Shown in pieces: positions 53,149-61,733 of a stretch of 64,000 nucleotides of DNA (position 1 is its first letter; every line of letters begins with the position of its first letter). Position numbers and translations under genes: made by a program. Source of the DNA: Pseudomonas grimontii (GTDB lineage Bacteria; Pseudomonadota; Gammaproteobacteria; Pseudomonadales; Pseudomonadaceae). Location: the NCBI RefSeq assembly GCF_007858185.1, contig NZ_VFES01000008.1, positions 124,001-188,000 on the forward strand, written 5' to 3'. The notes under the pieces are model-generated. The model was given only the letters and a program-made list of their open reading frames with translations. It did not search any database and was not told the DNA's origin.

Positions 53149-54350
53149 TGGGCAATATCGGTGTTTTAAGCCGGAGCGACGGCACGGCAAATCAACGCAA
53201 CGGGTTGATCCTGTCCATCATCGTATTCAACTTTGTCTCGTACGTGTGCAGTGGCTTGCCGCTCGCGGTGTTGCCGGGCTACGTCCTCAATGACCTGGGC
53301 CTGACCTCGGTTTTCGCGGGTGTGGTGATCAGCTCGCAGTACCTGGCGACGCTCCTGGCCCGCCCCTTGGCCGGTGGCGTGGCTGATCGCCTGGGTGCCA
53401 AATACGCGGTTGTGTGCGGGTTCAGTGGCTTGATGTTGAGCGGCGCCCTGACGGCGCTCGCCATTATCCTGCCCACCCAACCCTGGTTGACCCTGACGCT
53501 ATTACTGCTGGGGAGGCTGGTGTTGGGGGCGTCCACGGCCATGATCTCCACGCCCTGCTGCACCTGGGCCATCGGGTTATGTGGTGCCCCTCGGGCGGCA
53601 CAGGTCATGTCGTGGAACGGAATAGCGGCTTACGGCGGCACGGCTGTTGGCGCGCCACTGGGTGTGCTGCTGCGCAATTCGATGGGTATCGCCAGTGTGG
53701 GACTGTGCACCGTGTTGCTTGGCTTGGCGTTCCTGCTTTTGGCTCTGGGCAAGCGCCCAGCGCCATTGGTTGCAGGCGCCCGGCTGGCTTTTTATCGAGT
53801 CCTGTTCGCGGTCATGCCCAACGGCCTGGTCCTGGTTTGCAGCTCGGTAGGATTTGGCGGGCTTACGGCCTTCGTCGCACTGTATTTCGATAGTCTCGGC
53901 TGGGACCACGCCGCTTATTGCTTAAGTGGTTTCGGCGCAGGCTTCATCGTTGCCCGATTGTCGTCGCCGGGAATACTGCAGCGATTCAGAGGGTACAAAG
54001 TGGTGGGCGGCTGCCTGCTTGTGCAGACGTTGGGCATGCTGCTGATATGGCTCGCGCCTTCGCCTGCGCTGGCAATTGCCGGCGGCGCGCTGACCGGCAT
54101 AGGGGTGTCATGGGTCTACCCGGGGCTTGGGGTGGAGACATTGGCCAGCACTCCGGCCGTGAACCGTAACTCGGCGCTCAGTGCCCTTTCATTATTCTTC
54201 GATATTGCAGTGGGGATGGCCGGTCCGGTGATGGGCCTGGTTGCGTCAGGTTTTGGTTTTGCTGCGATATTTCTCTGTGCAGCACTGATGTCGATGGGCG
54301 GGTTTCTGGTAGTGCTCTGCCTATGGCGGAAGGGCCGTATACGCGATTAG
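53148..54350 (+). CDS. MFS transporter
   Basis: 400 residues; ATG 53148 overlaps the hydrolase stop by one base. Twelve predicted helices, with VLPGYVLNDLGLTSVFAGVVISSQYLATLLARPLAGGVAD as the MFS A-motif region. Resembles the arabinose-efflux-like/YfcJ-type exporters. It is the last gene before the integrase. Whether it exports a metabolite or belongs to another function is unclear. Confidence 0.82.
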   Translation: MGNIGVLSRSDGTANQRNGLILSIIVFNFVSYVCSGLPLAVLPGYVLNDLGLTSVFAGVVISSQYLATLLARPLAGGVADRLGAKYAVVCGFSGLMLSGALTALAIILPTQPWLTLTLLLLGRLVLGASTAMISTPCCTWAIGLCGAPRAAQVMSWNGIAAYGGTAVGAPLGVLLRNSMGIASVGLCTVLLGLAFLLLALGKRPAPLVAGARLAFYRVLFAVMPNGLVLVCSSVGFGGLTAFVALYFDSLGWDHAAYCLSGFGAGFIVARLSSPGILQRFRGYKVVGGCLLVQTLGMLLIWLAPSPALAIAGGALTGIGVSWVYPGLGVETLASTPAVNRNSALSALSLFFDIAVGMAGPVMGLVASGFGFAAIFLCAALMSMGGFLVVLCLWRKGRIRD

Positions 54351-54555
54351 TGTTAGTTGTTTAATAGCATACCTCTGTTTCACATAACTGACGTGCAAGT
54401 AAGCTCTCCGACGATCTGTCAGCGGGAAAATAACAGAACCAGCTATACCGCTATTGGCCGATTGCTGCGTGTCATGTCGGGTCGGAATCGACCCGAACCG
54501 AGCTCTCAGCGATATATACATAACTACAAGGAGTTCAGCGTTATAAGAATTCGAC

Positions 54556-56010
54556 TTATGAGGACGGCAGAGTCTCTGCGGCTGCGTAGTCTGGAAAGGA
54601 CATCATCGACTCGATCGCTGGGTGCTCGTAGGTTGAGGACAATACGGCGCTGAGTCGATCGCCCAACAGATTCCAGGCGCGTTTCTTCTCTTCGGCATAG
54701 TCGTGATGCAGGTAGTGGCGTCTCACCCGAGAGCCGGCCAGCACATGGTTTTGACAGCGATCGATGACGTCCAGGCTGACACTCAAGGCCTGCATCATGG
54801 TCGCTCCCGTTCGGCGCAGGTCATGCGGTGTCCAGTCACCGTTCTGGCCGTTGGCAAGGACCAGCGTATCGTCATGACGCCGCCTGGAGAGGGCCTTGCG
54901 GTTTTTGAACCGCGCCTGGCGATCGCCGACCTGTTTACTCACCACTTTTACGTCCACATGCCCATCATCCAGCTTGTTCGGGAAGCACCATTGGGAATGT
55001 CCCGTTAGGGTCTTCAGTTCCTGAAAGAAATGCAGGGCGAAGGGGGAGAGGAATACATGGTGGTCCTGTTTCTTGCCGCGAGTGCCTTTGACGTTTTCAC
55101 TGGGGAGGAACCACGTCTGCTGGTCCAGATCGACATTTTTCCATTCGGCCTGGAGCAACTCGCCAATCCGGCACAGGGTGCCCAGGCTGATCCAAAGCGC
55201 GAGTTGGGTTTCCTTCTTCAGTGGTCGAATGCCTTCATATTTTTGCCCGGCGGGGAGGCCGTTGTAATCGGTGGTCATTTGCTGGAAGCGGTTGTGCAGT
55301 TCCAACAGCTCAGCCGGCGAAAGGATCCGGCTTCGTTCGGCCTCGTAATCGGCAGGGATCAGGGGGGTGATGTCGACCAGCTCCGTTGGATCGCCCTCGA
55401 CCAGCAACGCCCGCCAAGGTTGGCGCTTTCTGGCCCAGCTGAACATCTGGCTGAGGTCGGCGAAGAAGCTGATCGCTTGCCGGTGAGCGCCGCGGTTGAC
55501 CACGGTGCGGATCAGCGCCCGAATATCGTGTTCGGAAACATTGTTCACCGCGGTCTTGCCGAGTGCCGGGAATAGGTCCTTGTTAAAGCGCCGTTGCAAC
55601 TCGGCATTGCCGTCTTTACGCGCGACGCCATCCAACAGCCAGGCCTTGGCCAGATCCTGGACGGTCAGTGTCTGCACCTTCGTCGACTTTTCTTGTGCGG
55701 CTTTTGCGTTCGTCGCGGCATGAGCCTGTGCCTTGGCGGTTTTCTTTTGCTCGTTGGGATTGATCTGCTCATCGATGAGCGCTCGGGCCTGGTTGCGGGC
55801 CTTGCGGATGTCCGTCAGGGATTTGCGCGGCCAGGACCCGCAGGAGTACTCTTTGTTCTGGTCGCCCCAGCGATAACGATAGAAAAAGCTGACTGACACA
55901 CCGTCTTTACGGACTGAGATTCGACCGGCGAGATTGCCATCCTCCCGGAGGATGCGGCCGGCATCATCGGCGGTCAGCGACTCGAGTTCTTTGATGGTGA
56001 TTTTGGCCAT
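54556..56010 (-). CDS. Tyrosine site-specific integrase (phage/island type)
   Basis: 484 residues. ATG 56010 (MAKITIKEL); the longer GTG frame to 56040 is less likely. N-terminal arm-type DNA-binding domain with DGVSVSFFYRYRW and a SAM-like core. Catalytic residues: Arg in LGTLCRIGELLQAEW, His-x-x-Arg in WTPHDLRRTGATMM, then CQNHVLAGSRVRRHYLHHDY with the nucleophilic Tyr. It is adjacent to a tRNA-Pro 3' fragment (56171-56215), so it presumably integrates the element there. Confidence 0.9.
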   Translation of the reverse strand: MAKITIKELESLTADDAGRILREDGNLAGRISVRKDGVSVSFFYRYRWGDQNKEYSCGSWPRKSLTDIRKARNQARALIDEQINPNEQKKTAKAQAHAATNAKAAQEKSTKVQTLTVQDLAKAWLLDGVARKDGNAELQRRFNKDLFPALGKTAVNNVSEHDIRALIRTVVNRGAHRQAISFFADLSQMFSWARKRQPWRALLVEGDPTELVDITPLIPADYEAERSRILSPAELLELHNRFQQMTTDYNGLPAGQKYEGIRPLKKETQLALWISLGTLCRIGELLQAEWKNVDLDQQTWFLPSENVKGTRGKKQDHHVFLSPFALHFFQELKTLTGHSQWCFPNKLDDGHVDVKVVSKQVGDRQARFKNRKALSRRRHDDTLVLANGQNGDWTPHDLRRTGATMMQALSVSLDVIDRCQNHVLAGSRVRRHYLHHDYAEEKKRAWNLLGDRLSAVLSSTYEHPAIESMMSFPDYAAAETLPSS

Positions 56011-56170
56011 AAAATGAGTTCCCCCTACTTTTCCCCCCACAAAAACGTCGGCTCTTGATGGACGTTACTGGACTCTCGTAGAGCAGAACACCGCTGGAGC
56101 TCAAGTAAATACTAGCTTAGAAAAATCCAGAGTAAAATTTTGGAAGCTTTCAAGAAGTATGAAAAAGGAG

Positions 56171-56215
56171 ATGGGGTGCTAGGGGTCGAGTGTTCGAATC
56201 ACTCCGTCCCGACCA
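56171..56215 (+). other. 3' fragment of tRNA-Pro(GGG), putative att site
   Basis: 45 bases that fit the anticodon loop onward of tRNA-Pro: U33 and anticodon GGG at 56173-56175, half of the anticodon stem GCTAG, the T arm GAGTG-TTCGAAT-CACTC, acceptor strand CGTCCCG, discriminator A and CCA at 56213-56215. The 5' half is absent, so it is not a functional tRNA. Such a fragment next to an integrase is an island attachment site, with the intact gene expected at the other end. Confidence 0.75.
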
Positions 56216-56241
56216 TTATTCCTGAGTAAAATCAGACTCTT

Positions 56242-56268
56242 AAGCCGATCAGATAGATCGGCTTTTTT
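56242..56268 (+). terminator. Rho-independent terminator after the tRNA fragment
   Basis: Stem AAGCCGATC / GATCGGCTT (9 bases) with loop AGATA and a run of six T at 56263-56268. Probably the original terminator of the tRNA-Pro gene displaced by integration. Confidence 0.8.
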
Positions 56269-56307
56269 GTGCCTGCGCAAAACCCGCGCAAAACTGGCGC
56301 AAAACTA
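56269..56307. repeat. Three GCGCAAAAC repeats beside the attachment site
   Basis: GCGCAAAAC occurs three times in 34 bases, immediately after the terminator. Short repeats next to an att core are typical arm-type integrase sites. They overlap the 3' end of the truncated integrase. Confidence 0.4.
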
Positions 56308-56577
56308 CCCGGTGATTTCGCTGATATTCAGATCCGGAATCGCCTCGGACCAAATGATTTCCTCGTGGTCCCGCTGGTAGTTCTTGGTCATGCCCTCGCT
56401 CGCATGGCCTGCAATCTTCTGCCCGTCCTTACCGGCTTTCTTGTACAGGTGCAGCGACAGCGCTCGCACTTCATGGAAGCCGGCATCTCTTCTTCCTTCC
56501 ATCCTGCGTAGAAATGGTCGCTCCTCCGCTTGAGGTCGTGGGTAACAAAACGCCCGCATGTGCGGTCTGTCGAGCAC
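56305..56577 (-). pseudogene. Truncated tyrosine integrase (C-terminal part)
   Basis: The frame carries the C-terminal catalytic part of a second integrase: FHEVRALS (His-x-x-Arg), KIAGHASEGMTKNYQ (His and nucleophilic Tyr) and a tail WSEAIPDLNISEITG. The N-terminal two thirds is missing. Its location next to the same tRNA site suggests a remnant of an older phage or island integrated at tRNA-Pro. Probably non-functional. Confidence 0.75.
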
Positions 56578-56751
56578 CGAGAGGGGGCGAAAGCTCGACT
56601 GAGGAAGTGTAGATCAGGGAGGACTTATCGCTAAGGGCGAATCGCAGGCAAAGAAAAGCCCGCGATGGGGAGGGCGGGCTTAAAGGGATGTTCACTAGGA
56701 GCTGGGGTAACAATAGACAATTGACTGTGAAAAGGTCGTGAAAGGTCGCGC

Positions 56752-57078
56752 TCAGTACGAGGTAGAGATTGCCTGGGCCAGTTGCTGGTCGTTCATCAGC
56801 GGCGGCGTGTATGTCGCACGATAAAAGCGAACTGCTTGCTCAAACTGAGCGCCGCGAATTTCGCCATCTGAACCAATGAATGCGAGGGCATCGTCCTTCG
56901 CTTTTTTCATCATTGAGGGCCCGTAGACTGTAAATGCTGTTGTACCTCCGAGCACCATCGTTGGGAACAGGGTAGTGGCGCTCAGCGCTCTCTCGACCGG
57001 ATTCTCGACGTACCACGCCATTGCTTCAGCGCTGATTGATACCATAACGACGGCTGCCAGGGTCTTCCATGAGTCCAT
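56752..57078 (-). CDS. DUF2388 family protein
   Basis: 108 residues. A hydrophobic N-terminus (TLAAVVMVSISAEAMAW) is a signal peptide or anchor. The C-terminal DDALAFIGSDGEIRGAQFEQAV and QLAQAI fit DUF2388, a small family typical of Pseudomonas with unknown function, usually periplasmic. Stands alone outside the island boundary. The preceding 56578-56751 holds nothing recognisable. Confidence 0.75.
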   Translation of the reverse strand: MDSWKTLAAVVMVSISAEAMAWYVENPVERALSATTLFPTMVLGGTTAFTVYGPSMMKKAKDDALAFIGSDGEIRGAQFEQAVRFYRATYTPPLMNDQQLAQAISTSY

Positions 57079-57524
57079 TCTTCGATGCTTCCATTGCGAT
57101 CAGTGGGCGCCACCATACCAGAGCAGGGGATCAGCAGAAACAAGAAGCCGGCGCCGGCACCCGGTGCATCGCGATGAATGTCGAGATCGGCTGAATCACC
57201 GACACCACGTCCTCACCAGCAGGCCAACAACGTGTCCGGTTAGATCGGACACGATCCAAGTCGTTGTCCTACTGCCTCCAGGCTGAACGTATGCGGCTGG
57301 CGCCTATTGCGGTTTGCGCGCACGGTCCGATGTATTCCAACCCGATCGCGATGTGGCAACAGATCGCCGATTTCCACGCGAACAGCCTCACCGGGGGGGC
57401 GGTTTTCCTGAGGGCTGGCGGGTTTTCATGGGCGCCCATCGGGCGAACCGGCGGGCGAGGCGTTCATTGCTAGGCTTCAATGCCAGCAGCGGCTACCGCA
57501 AACCGGCAGCCGCCCTTGCGCGCC
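57079..57524. other. Gene-free stretch with one hairpin
   Basis: No convincing coding region; short open frames here show no family features. A perfect hairpin CGTGTCCG / CGGACACG with a 7-base loop lies at 57231-57253 without a T-run. Confidence 0.5.
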
Positions 57525-59081
57525 TTAAACCTTAAACCGCTCCACCAACCGCTCCAATTCATGCCCCAACCGCGCCAGCTCGTTGCTCGACGCGGCGGTT
57601 TCTTCGCAGGTGTCGGCCGTCTGGTCGGAGATGTTGCGCACGTTGATCACGCTGCGATTGATCTCCTCGGTGACGGCGCTTTGCTGTTCCGCCGCCGTGG
57701 CAATCTGCTGATTCATTGACTGAATGATCGAGACCTTGCCCGTGATGTTCTCCAGCGCACTGACCGCCCGATGGGTGCATTCCACGCTGCTTTCGCTCAG
57801 TACCAGGCTGCTTTCCATACCTGAGGCCACGGCGTGGGTGCCGCTCTGTACCCCGGCGACCAGGCTTTCAATTTCTTCGGTGGAGCGCTGGGTCCGCAGG
57901 GCGAGGTTGCGGACTTCGTCTGCCACCACAGCAAAGCCACGGCCAGCCTCGCCGGCGCGGGCCGCTTCGATGGCCGCGTTCAGCGCCAGCAGGTTGGTTT
58001 GCTGGGCGACGGCTTTGATCACATCCAGTACGCCGCCGATCTTGTCACTTTGTTCCTGAAGATGGCGCACCGCATCGGCCGATTGGTTGAGTTCTGCCGC
58101 CAGGCGCTGGATCTGTGCAATCGCCTCACCCACGATTTGTTCCCCCTCGCAGGCTTGTTGATCCGCGATGGACGCGGCCGCAGAGGCTTCTTCGGCATTG
58201 CGTGCGACGTTCTGGACAGTGGTGGTCATCTCGTTCATCGCGGTGGCCACATGATCCGTTTCGGCTTTTTGATTGCTGATGCCGGAATTTGTGTGCTCGG
58301 TGACTGCCGACAACTGCTCGGCCGCGCTGGCCACCTGGATAACACCGGAGCGAATGCCGTCAATCAGCTCATGAAGGTTGTGCATCATCTGCGCAAGGCC
58401 TGATTGCAGTTGGCCCAACTCGTCACGCCGGTCGACCTTTACAGGCTCGGTCAAATCACCCTGGGCAATGCGGTTCACTGCCTGGAGCGTGTGTTGCAGT
58501 GGGTTCACTATTTGGCGGGTGATGACCCAGGCGGCGAGTGTACCCAGCAACAGTGCCAGGGCCGCGACGAGTCCCAGCAGGGTCTTGGCAGAGGCGGCAT
58601 CGGCATCGCGTTTGGTATTTTGCGATTGAATGAGGGTTTGCGTGGTGTCGAGCAACAGGTCACCCAACTGCCCCATCCGTTTAAATAGCGCCGCCTGGTC
58701 AATGTCAGGCGTGGACAGGTCGTGCAGGTGTTTCCCGTACTCGTTGACCGCATTTTCCTGCTGCTGGATCAGGTCTTTATCCATCGGCTCGATGAACAGC
58801 TCCCGGATACTGTGCAGGTGGGCTGCCAGTTGATCCAGGGTTTGTTGCAACGGTTGATAGGCACTCGCTTGAGCGTTGGTACCGATGCGCAGACGGATGA
58901 TTCGCAAGTCTTTGGTGTAGTTGCTGATCTGCGCAATTTTTTCAACCTTAAGCCCGCGCTCGGTCAGTGTCACCACGGCGTACCAGCCGGTCGCGGCCAG
59001 CAAGAACGCAAGCCCCAGCACCAGGCCGAACCCCCAACTTAATTTAGCACTGACTCGGATATTGCTGATCCAGCCGAACAT
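57525..59081 (-). CDS. Methyl-accepting chemotaxis protein
   Basis: 518 residues; ATG 59081 with AGGAG upstream. Short cytoplasmic start, membrane helix about residues 11-31, a periplasmic helical-bundle sensor domain (about 32-185, four-helix type), a second membrane helix about 186-208, a HAMP domain, and a cytoplasmic signalling domain with the hairpin tip [21 protein letters not shown]. No C-terminal methyltransferase-binding pentapeptide is seen. The ligand is not deducible from the sensor domain. Confidence 0.92.
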   Translation of the reverse strand: MFGWISNIRVSAKLSWGFGLVLGLAFLLAATGWYAVVTLTERGLKVEKIAQISNYTKDLRIIRLRIGTNAQASAYQPLQQTLDQLAAHLHSIRELFIEPMDKDLIQQQENAVNEYGKHLHDLSTPDIDQAALFKRMGQLGDLLLDTTQTLIQSQNTKRDADAASAKTLLGLVAALALLLGTLAAWVITRQIVNPLQHTLQAVNRIAQGDLTEPVKVDRRDELGQLQSGLAQMMHNLHELIDGIRSGVIQVASAAEQLSAVTEHTNSGISNQKAETDHVATAMNEMTTTVQNVARNAEEASAAASIADQQACEGEQIVGEAIAQIQRLAAELNQSADAVRHLQEQSDKIGGVLDVIKAVAQQTNLLALNAAIEAARAGEAGRGFAVVADEVRNLALRTQRSTEEIESLVAGVQSGTHAVASGMESSLVLSESSVECTHRAVSALENITGKVSIIQSMNQQIATAAEQQSAVTEEINRSVINVRNISDQTADTCEETAASSNELARLGHELERLVERFKV

Positions 59082-59414
59082 ACAGACTCCTAAAATAAAG
59101 CAGGTTGATTATTGATCCCCTGAGTGTCGACCTACACCTCCAATGCTTTAATCGCGAGCATGTTCCACACTTCGACTTGTACCTTGCGTGAAAAAATTAT
59201 CGGCAGGTGGTGTTCATCGGCTGTAGTGTCACTGAAAGGATACAGCCCTATGTTTTTCAGGCGTTGGCGGGGAGGGTGGTTAGTTAACTAAGTTGATTTT
59301 CTGGGAGCCACAATGTTGTCTTGTGCTTTAGTCGAATATTCAGGAGGACCGAGTTCTGTTTGGCCCGAATGCTTGCGGCTAACTACCAAAAGACAGGCGG
59401 CAGTCACCAGGTAT
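59082..59414. other. Gene-free stretch upstream of the chemoreceptor
   Basis: AT-rich, presumably holding the chemoreceptor promoter. No structured element beyond short direct runs was noticed. Confidence 0.4.
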
Positions 59415-59648
59415 TTAAAGTTTGATGGTTTTTTTCAGGTAGGAAAACAATTGGTCCTGGCAGGCCCTGTATTGGTTTTCCAGGTTCTCGACTTCCCACA
59501 TGCGCGCGAGCCAGACGTCATCACAGGCGGCTTCCAAATGGTTGACGGTGGTCATCCAGGCCGTTTGGGCGTTAGCGGTTGCTTGCATTAAATGCAATAG
59601 CTCCTCATTAATCGCAAGTGCATTCGGCGAGGGGGGCTTGAGGGACAT
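59415..59648 (-). CDS. Small hypothetical protein
   Basis: 77 residues, not recognised. Mostly helical (ALAINEELLHLMQATANAQTAW; MWEVENLENQYRACQDQLFSYLKKTI), with no signal peptide or membrane helix. The ribosome binding site is weak. Could be a small regulatory or structural protein; no function is assigned. Confidence 0.5.
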   Translation of the reverse strand: MSLKPPSPNALAINEELLHLMQATANAQTAWMTTVNHLEAACDDVWLARMWEVENLENQYRACQDQLFSYLKKTIKL

Positions 59649-60128
59649 TAAAAATACTCAGAACTATTTCAATAGGAGGTATGTTTTAGGTTGCGCACTA
59701 TAAGGCCCTGCTCGCGGGAGGCAGTATTCGACTAATGGCTAACGCGGTGAAACAGTAAAGTTCACAGCTTTTTTGTGCGGGTATTCACCCTGCTTATAAT
59801 GTCGCTTACGCAGCTGTAGTGTGTTTCACGGATTAAACAGATGATTCGATTCAGCCGATAAGTTGAATCTTGATTCAATCTGCATTCAATAACGTGCAAC
59901 TGCGTTAGTACGGTCTTAGCTGTCAGTTAGATCAGCGACTGCGGCGTTTTTCCAGTGCAGTACACAGCAGCATGCCGTCGATCAAGCGCCGGTCCAGCTC
60001 ACGCTTGACCGAGGTTCATGGCCCTGTGACCGTTTGTGCCTGGCACGCCCAATGGGATGAGCAACCGCTCGATGAGCGAGCGAAGATCAAGTCACGCCAA
60101 GGCGTGCGCTACTCGCCCCTTTCTTGCT
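59649..60128. other. Gene-free stretch
   Basis: About 480 AT-rich bases with only short open frames and no RNA gene recognised. May contain degraded sequence of the same origin as the disrupted gene that follows. Confidence 0.4.
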
Positions 60129-61016
60129 TCATGGCGTTTGGAGCATCGCTTCCACTTCCGCAACGGTTACACGCGCAATGATGCTTTCTGGAATCTTCGA
60201 AATATCGGATAAGTTGTAAACCATGAAGTCATCCCCCATGACCTTTTTGGACATCAACTCGAACGACGGAAGTATGCGGGTGTAATAGTGTTGATCGAGC
60301 CCGCAGGGGGAGTTTATGGAGTCCTTCGTTTCGTAAAACCTCCCCGACTTTTCGTCCAGGTCGACGCCGACCAGGAAAACCTTGGAGAACCCGACGTGGA
60401 ATGCCAGCTGTATGGCCAGGTAGGCCACGGTTCGAGCATCAAAAAAGCCCTGGCTCATGTCCTTGCTGAACCCGATGGGTCGTTTCCGACGGGCGATCAA
60501 GGAGTGATCGGTAACCAACTCTTTTTGTCTCCCGAGCGCCACATCGAGCCACGACGGCCTTGTAGCCTTGGACAACGGGTAGAGCTGCCCGGTTGGACGA
60601 ACTCAGGATGATTGCGCATGGTCTGCCCATAGCGCGACCCTTTGGCTGACAGCCATGGCGTAGTTGAATAAATCCGGCTGCTGGTTGGAAAAGCTTCTGT
60701 CCGTGCAGGCGTAAAAACTCGGTTTGATGTCGGTGTTCATAAACATCGAAATCGCGCCATTCATCGTAATCATGGGCACGTGCGCAAACTTTTCGAGGGG
60801 AAATGATTTGGCTGAAGGGCCGGAAGCAATAATAAAAACCGCGCCTGATTCGACATTCCGACAGGCATCAAAGTCGTGTAGGGTCGGCGAGCGTGCGTTT
60901 AAACACGGCACTGATGCGGGTGCAAACAACGGCAGCTTATTATCGCCAACCGGCTTGGCCCCGACGCAGGACATCTGTTTCATCCGACCTATCCATGTTG
61001 TGAAATGAAAATACAT
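60129..61016 (-). pseudogene. LPS-biosynthesis/DUF115-like gene interrupted by an in-frame stop
   Basis: Two collinear pieces in the same frame (61016-60606 and 60602-60129) are separated by one TGA at 60605-60603. The first carries VFIIASGPSAKSFPLEKF and MITMNGAISMFMNTDIKPSFYACTD; the second IGFSKDMSQGFFDARTVAYLAIQLAFHVGFSKVFLVGVDL and GRFYETKDS. Both are typical of the MptE-like/DUF115 proteins annotated in pseudomonads as lipopolysaccharide core biosynthesis. Joined length is about 295 residues. Either a nonsense mutation or a sequencing error; an internal TTG restart at 60575 is possible. Confidence 0.75.
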
Positions 61017-61153
61017 ACATCTCCCGACCTGGAGCCAGCAGTAGAGTTCCTTAATGAAAAAGAATATATAAACGCGCTGACGCTTTCAGAACGTCTGTCC
61101 CATGGAAAACTGAAACACCTGCTTGTCCGCTTTCTCAGGCGTGCGGATCGGAT

Positions 61154-61653
61154 ATGCCAGGTTCACCCCCCCCCACCGAGCTGGCCATCTGGCGCATTTC
61201 CCGACGCAGCACCTATTCCAAGGTCCAACTGGTGGATGGCTCGAAAAAAACTGATGGGTATGGGCTGATTACGCGTGTAACACGGAGAAATGGGCTGACA
61301 AGCTCGCCAAGGCGGCGCGTACGCGATATTTCGCGGTCAATGGCGCCGAACTCAGCGGGATTTTTAACTTGCCGCACGGTCGCGGCAAGTTGGTCGCAGG
61401 TTCCTTAGCTGACTGGTATTACGGCATGCCCGGCCGCTCCGTGGCGACGGAACCCTTCGACTTCGCCGGAAACACCGGCGACAGGTGAATCAAAAAACCA
61501 TGAGACGCTCCGTTTCTGCCTGCCGAGGGAGTTGGGATAAAGTACCAGGACCTCGCCGGCCGGCTGTTCGCCGAGAATCCCAATGTGAAACGGTTCAAGA
61601 CATTGGTGGTGCTGGACCGGGTCAACGTCGGCTTGGAAGTGCCGGTTGCATAA
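61154..61653 (+). pseudogene. Decayed coding remnant of unknown family
   Basis: Several protein-like stretches lie in plus-strand frames: ELAIWRISRRSTYSKVQLV in one frame, then WADKLAKAARTRYFAVNG, KLVAGSLADWYYGMPG and, after a TGA at 61486, KYQDLAGRLFAENPNVKRF and TLVVLDRVNVGLEVPVA up to a stop at 61651-61653. The frame change and internal stops suggest a broken gene; I do not recognise the family. The span 61017-61733 contains no intact gene. Confidence 0.4.
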
Positions 61654-61733
61654 AAAAGTTGGTCGAAGCCTGTCCCCTTTTTTCACCTCGCCTGTCATTC
61701 CAGGCAAGTGAACAAAATCGAGAGCTTCTTCCC

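Larger units (their letters stand above)
1..56215. mobile_element. Right-hand part of an integrated catabolic (dit) island
   Basis: A continuous block of catabolic, transport and regulatory genes ends with a tyrosine integrase (54556-56010) and the 3' 45 bases of a tRNA-Pro(GGG) gene (56171-56215). Islands that integrate into the 3' end of a tRNA leave such a fragment at one boundary and an intact tRNA at the other. The fragment has no 5' half, so the intact copy is expected to the left of the window. The right boundary is seen directly. That the whole block to position 1 belongs to the same element is inferred from functional coherence. No insertion sequences were recognised inside it. Confidence 0.55.

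Noticed and set aside
56171..56215. Functional tRNA gene
   Set aside because: Only the 3' half is present; no acceptor 5' strand, D arm or 5' anticodon stem precedes it.
57264..57535. Short plus-strand open frames next to the chemoreceptor 3' end
   Set aside because: No ribosome binding site, no family features and low-complexity composition.
59197..59204. FliA-type -10 element (GCCGATAA on the minus strand) before the chemoreceptor gene
   Set aside because: The -10-like octamer is there but no matching -35 (TAAAG) lies at the required distance.
61005..61268. 87-codon plus-strand frame in the decayed region
   Set aside because: Overlaps the 5' end of the broken LPS-type gene and changes character midway; more likely a chance frame across degraded sequence.
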